In this document: positions 11,634 to 13,240 of the stretch, piece after piece
Position numbering within the stretch: the first letter of the stretch is position 1
How the letters are laid out: the number at the start of each line of letters is the position of its first letter
Source: Candidatus Nealsoniibacteriota bacterium
Lineage (GTDB): Bacteria > Patescibacteriota > Minisyncoccia > Minisyncoccales > MHMH01
Assembly (NCBI GenBank): GCA_016181985.1
Contig: JACOYG010000039.1
Span: 1-13,240 of the forward strand
Direction: 5' to 3'
Length of the DNA: 13,240 bases
Notes under the pieces: generated by a model
Told to the model about the DNA's origin: nothing
Databases searched by the model: none
Seen by the model: the letters and a program-made list of their open reading frames with translations, nothing else
Made by a program: the position numbers and the translations under genes

Positions 11634-12233
11634 TTAAAAGGTAAACGTAAAAATACCGGTGTAAATTTTATCTTCTGCCTCTTTCTCAAAAATAATTTCA
11701 ATAGAGTATTTTTCTCCTTTAATGAATTCCAGGGGCGAAGTGGAAATCGGCAAGGGAGAAACTTTCTTAGCAAGCTCTCCCGCGCTGGCAAATTTCGGGC
11801 CAATAGACAAAGGGGGATCAATTTTTGTTCTTTCAATTACCACGGGACCCGTTTTGGCAAAGTAGCGATTTTGCGGGACGTCGGCGGTAAATCCCAATAA
11901 CGTCTTATTATCATCTGTTTTATCTGTTTTGCCCAAATTCTTAAGCATTAAAGAATAGAATCCAAATTCCTGCGGCCAGGAAATTTCTATTAAATCGTCT
12001 TTCTTCTCCAAAGAAATTTTGACATCGCCGCCATTTCCGGTCTTGGGATCGGAAATCTGGACGTTTGTCAGAAAACTTAAAAACTTCTCCTGGGTAATTT
12101 CTTGGTTAATATTGCCGGCCGGAACCAATATGGGCGTCACCCTTCTCCATTGCCAGAAAAAATAACTCATCAAGCCGAATAGAAACAATAATCCAATATT
12201 ATTAATAATGATTATTTTTTTAAAATTATTCAT
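11634..12233 (-). CDS. Single-pass membrane protein 'B2', paralogue of B1
   Basis: This 199-residue protein has a basic start, one membrane helix (about 6-29) and an external domain with no cysteines. The family is not recognised. It shares with B1 the blocks GNGGDVKISL (66-75), ISWPQEF (84-90), KNLG...KTDDN (98-109) and the end KIYTGIFTFTF (189-199). It also has an insertion of about 20 residues between the centre and the end (around 140-165) that B1 lacks. It starts 3 nt after A2 and ends 2 nt before A1, so it is co-translated with both. No Shine-Dalgarno site is visible. The A-B pairing suggests the outer domain binds, anchors or exports its A neighbour. Confidence 0.8.
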   Translation of the reverse strand: MNNFKKIIIINNIGLLFLFGLMSYFFWQWRRVTPILVPAGNINQEITQEKFLSFLTNVQISDPKTGNGGDVKISLEKKDDLIEISWPQEFGFYSLMLKNLGKTDKTDDNKTLLGFTADVPQNRYFAKTGPVVIERTKIDPPLSIGPKFASAGELAKKVSPLPISTSPLEFIKGEKYSIEIIFEKEAEDKIYTGIFTFTF

Positions 12234-12236
12234 ATT

Positions 12237-13240
12237 TTAAGAGGAGCACCAAAGTTCCGACATGAACACGGGGCTATTCTGACCGGTAAATGTCGTCCAT
12301 GAAGAGCCGTTCCAATAAGTAACGACGGGGCAGGAAGAATAATTGGGCCAGGAGCAAAAAGGATAAGATTGTTGAAAGCTCATCGTATTAAATTTCACCG
12401 AACTGCCGAATCCTTTCTCTTGGCAATAACGGTTGGCATTGGCAGGGGCATAATAAGAAATACCGCTCACGGGATAACCATTAACTTTAAGCTGAACCCC
12501 GCCATCAGAAAAATAGTTTATTTTTGAGCAATCAGCTGTGCATAAGCCCACATTATTTAATTTATTACCGTCATCGCAGCCCTCGCCAGTTTCCGGAACA
12601 CCGTTGCCGCAACCGGGAAAATTTATGCGGGGCTTTGTGCATTGGTAGGTCCTAACTGGACACGAAAATGGCATAGAACAACTTTGATTACTACCCTGCG
12701 CGCTAAGAAGAATTAAAGTTTCGCCGGGATCGCAAACCGGCTGATAAACAGTGTAGTTTGCCGGCGCATTTGTCGAACCTTGATATGTGGTGCCGCTGCA
12801 AAATCCTTTTCCCTGCACGCTGCAGGTGGTATTTTCGTAGCAAACACAGCTGTTGCATCCCCATCCGCCGCATACGCCGCCAAAAACAGAACCGCCGAGC
12901 GTTATGGTCCCCACTACCGACCCGCTATCTGAAACATCGCTCGCCGTGTATCCTCCTAATTTCTGGCTGTTTTCCGCTTTCTCGGCATTCAGACCAGGAC
13001 TCACCGAACCGTCGCTTTTTATGGTAACACTGCCGACTATTAAATCTTTGAGCGTTTTGACAACGCCGTTAACGGTAAAATCGCCGGCTTTTGTCTGGGC
13101 GTCTGATCCCACATTTATGGGCGATGGCGCGTTATTGTCGGGCGGTGTCGTGCCGGCCGGCGGTTCCTGCCAGGCGTAGGCGACAAACCCGGCTAAAAAG
13201 AGAAATGCGATAATTTGAGGTAAAAAAAATATAATTTTTG
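12237..13240 (-). CDS. Secreted cysteine-rich fibre-like protein 'A2', 5' end outside the window
   Basis: The frame is open to the right edge (first whole codon at 13238), giving at least 333 residues; the true start should lie just outside. A GTG at 13112 is internal, not the start. The visible N terminus (FLPQIIAFLFLAGFVAYAWQ) is a signal peptide almost identical to A1. It is followed by the same proline-rich PINVG segment, a GSVTIKSDGSVSPGLNAEKA region, and KLGGYTASD like the A1 stalk. The C-terminal two thirds carry 18 cysteines, including CGNGVPETGEGCDDGN...CTADC at 12528-12611, a match to the DUF4215 / myxococcus cysteine-rich repeat. The tail after it is unique. Disulfide-rich heads of this kind are usually extracellular. 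It is the first visible gene of the A-B operon. Confidence 0.82.
   Translation of the reverse strand, partial: KIIFFLPQIIAFLFLAGFVAYAWQEPPAGTTPPDNNAPSPINVGSDAQTKAGDFTVNGVVKTLKDLIVGSVTIKSDGSVSPGLNAEKAENSQKLGGYTASDVSDSGSVVGTITLGGSVFGGVCGGWGCNSCVCYENTTCSVQGKGFCSGTTYQGSTNAPANYTVYQPVCDPGETLILLSAQGSNQSCSMPFSCPVRTYQCTKPRINFPGCGNGVPETGEGCDDGNKLNNVGLCTADCSKINYFSDGGVQLKVNGYPVSGISYYAPANANRYCQEKGFGSSVKFNTMSFQQSYPFCSWPNYSSCPVVTYWNGSSWTTFTGQNSPVFMSELWCSS

Noticed and set aside
13110..13112. GTG as start of A2
   Set aside because: The frame is open to the window edge and encodes a signal peptide matching A1, so this codon is the internal valine of PINVG.

Overview
The window reads like part of a small-genome, ultra-small bacterium of the Candidate Phyla Radiation (Patescibacteria), most likely Parcubacteria. 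This is inferred from gene content and style. IF-2 is cut down to its core, a DUF4446 protein is present, and there is a secreted protein built on the Y-x-W-S-E-N-I-G-W-I repeat. Spacers are very short, tRNA genes mostly lack an encoded CCA, and almost no gene has a Shine-Dalgarno site. TGA is used as a stop (infB, rbfA), so the standard bacterial code fits. No transposase, integrase, rRNA gene or CRISPR array is visible.

Left part (1-3400, minus strand): a translation/RNA cluster infB-rbfA-nrnA-like, with 17-nt overlaps at both junctions, ending in a divergent tRNA-Cys. A DUF4446 gene lies upstream of infB, behind an AT-rich repetitive spacer.

Middle (3400-7620): a tRNA-rich region with eight short transcription units. 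Seven tRNAs lie here (Ser-CGA, Ala-GGC, Arg-CCT, His-GTG, Arg-TCT, Pro-TGG, Gly-TCC), interleaved with an HtrA-like protease that has no membrane anchor, a histidine kinase/receiver pair, and two tiny unknown genes. Promoters can be read for most units. Two of them (htrA, histidine kinase) have nearly identical extended -10 promoters placed so that the transcript would start at or next to the ATG, and each overlaps a divergent tRNA promoter. Several kinds of palindromic repeat sit in the tRNA spacers.

Right part (7625-13240, minus strand): rny (RNase Y), preceded by a compact envelope operon that runs off the right edge. The operon alternates two protein families, secreted fibre-like 'A' and single-pass membrane 'B', in the order A2-B2-A1-B1, and ends with a secreted repeat protein 'C'. 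Junctions are -4 to +3 nt. A proteins share a signal peptide, an APINVG-type segment and a tail-fibre-like motif, then carry different cysteine-rich C-terminal parts. B proteins share a central WP(K/Q)E...TDDN region and a K-I-Y-x-G-I-x-x-F-T-aromatic end. This paired arrangement is the best candidate in the window for an undescribed surface system; its function cannot be read from the sequence.
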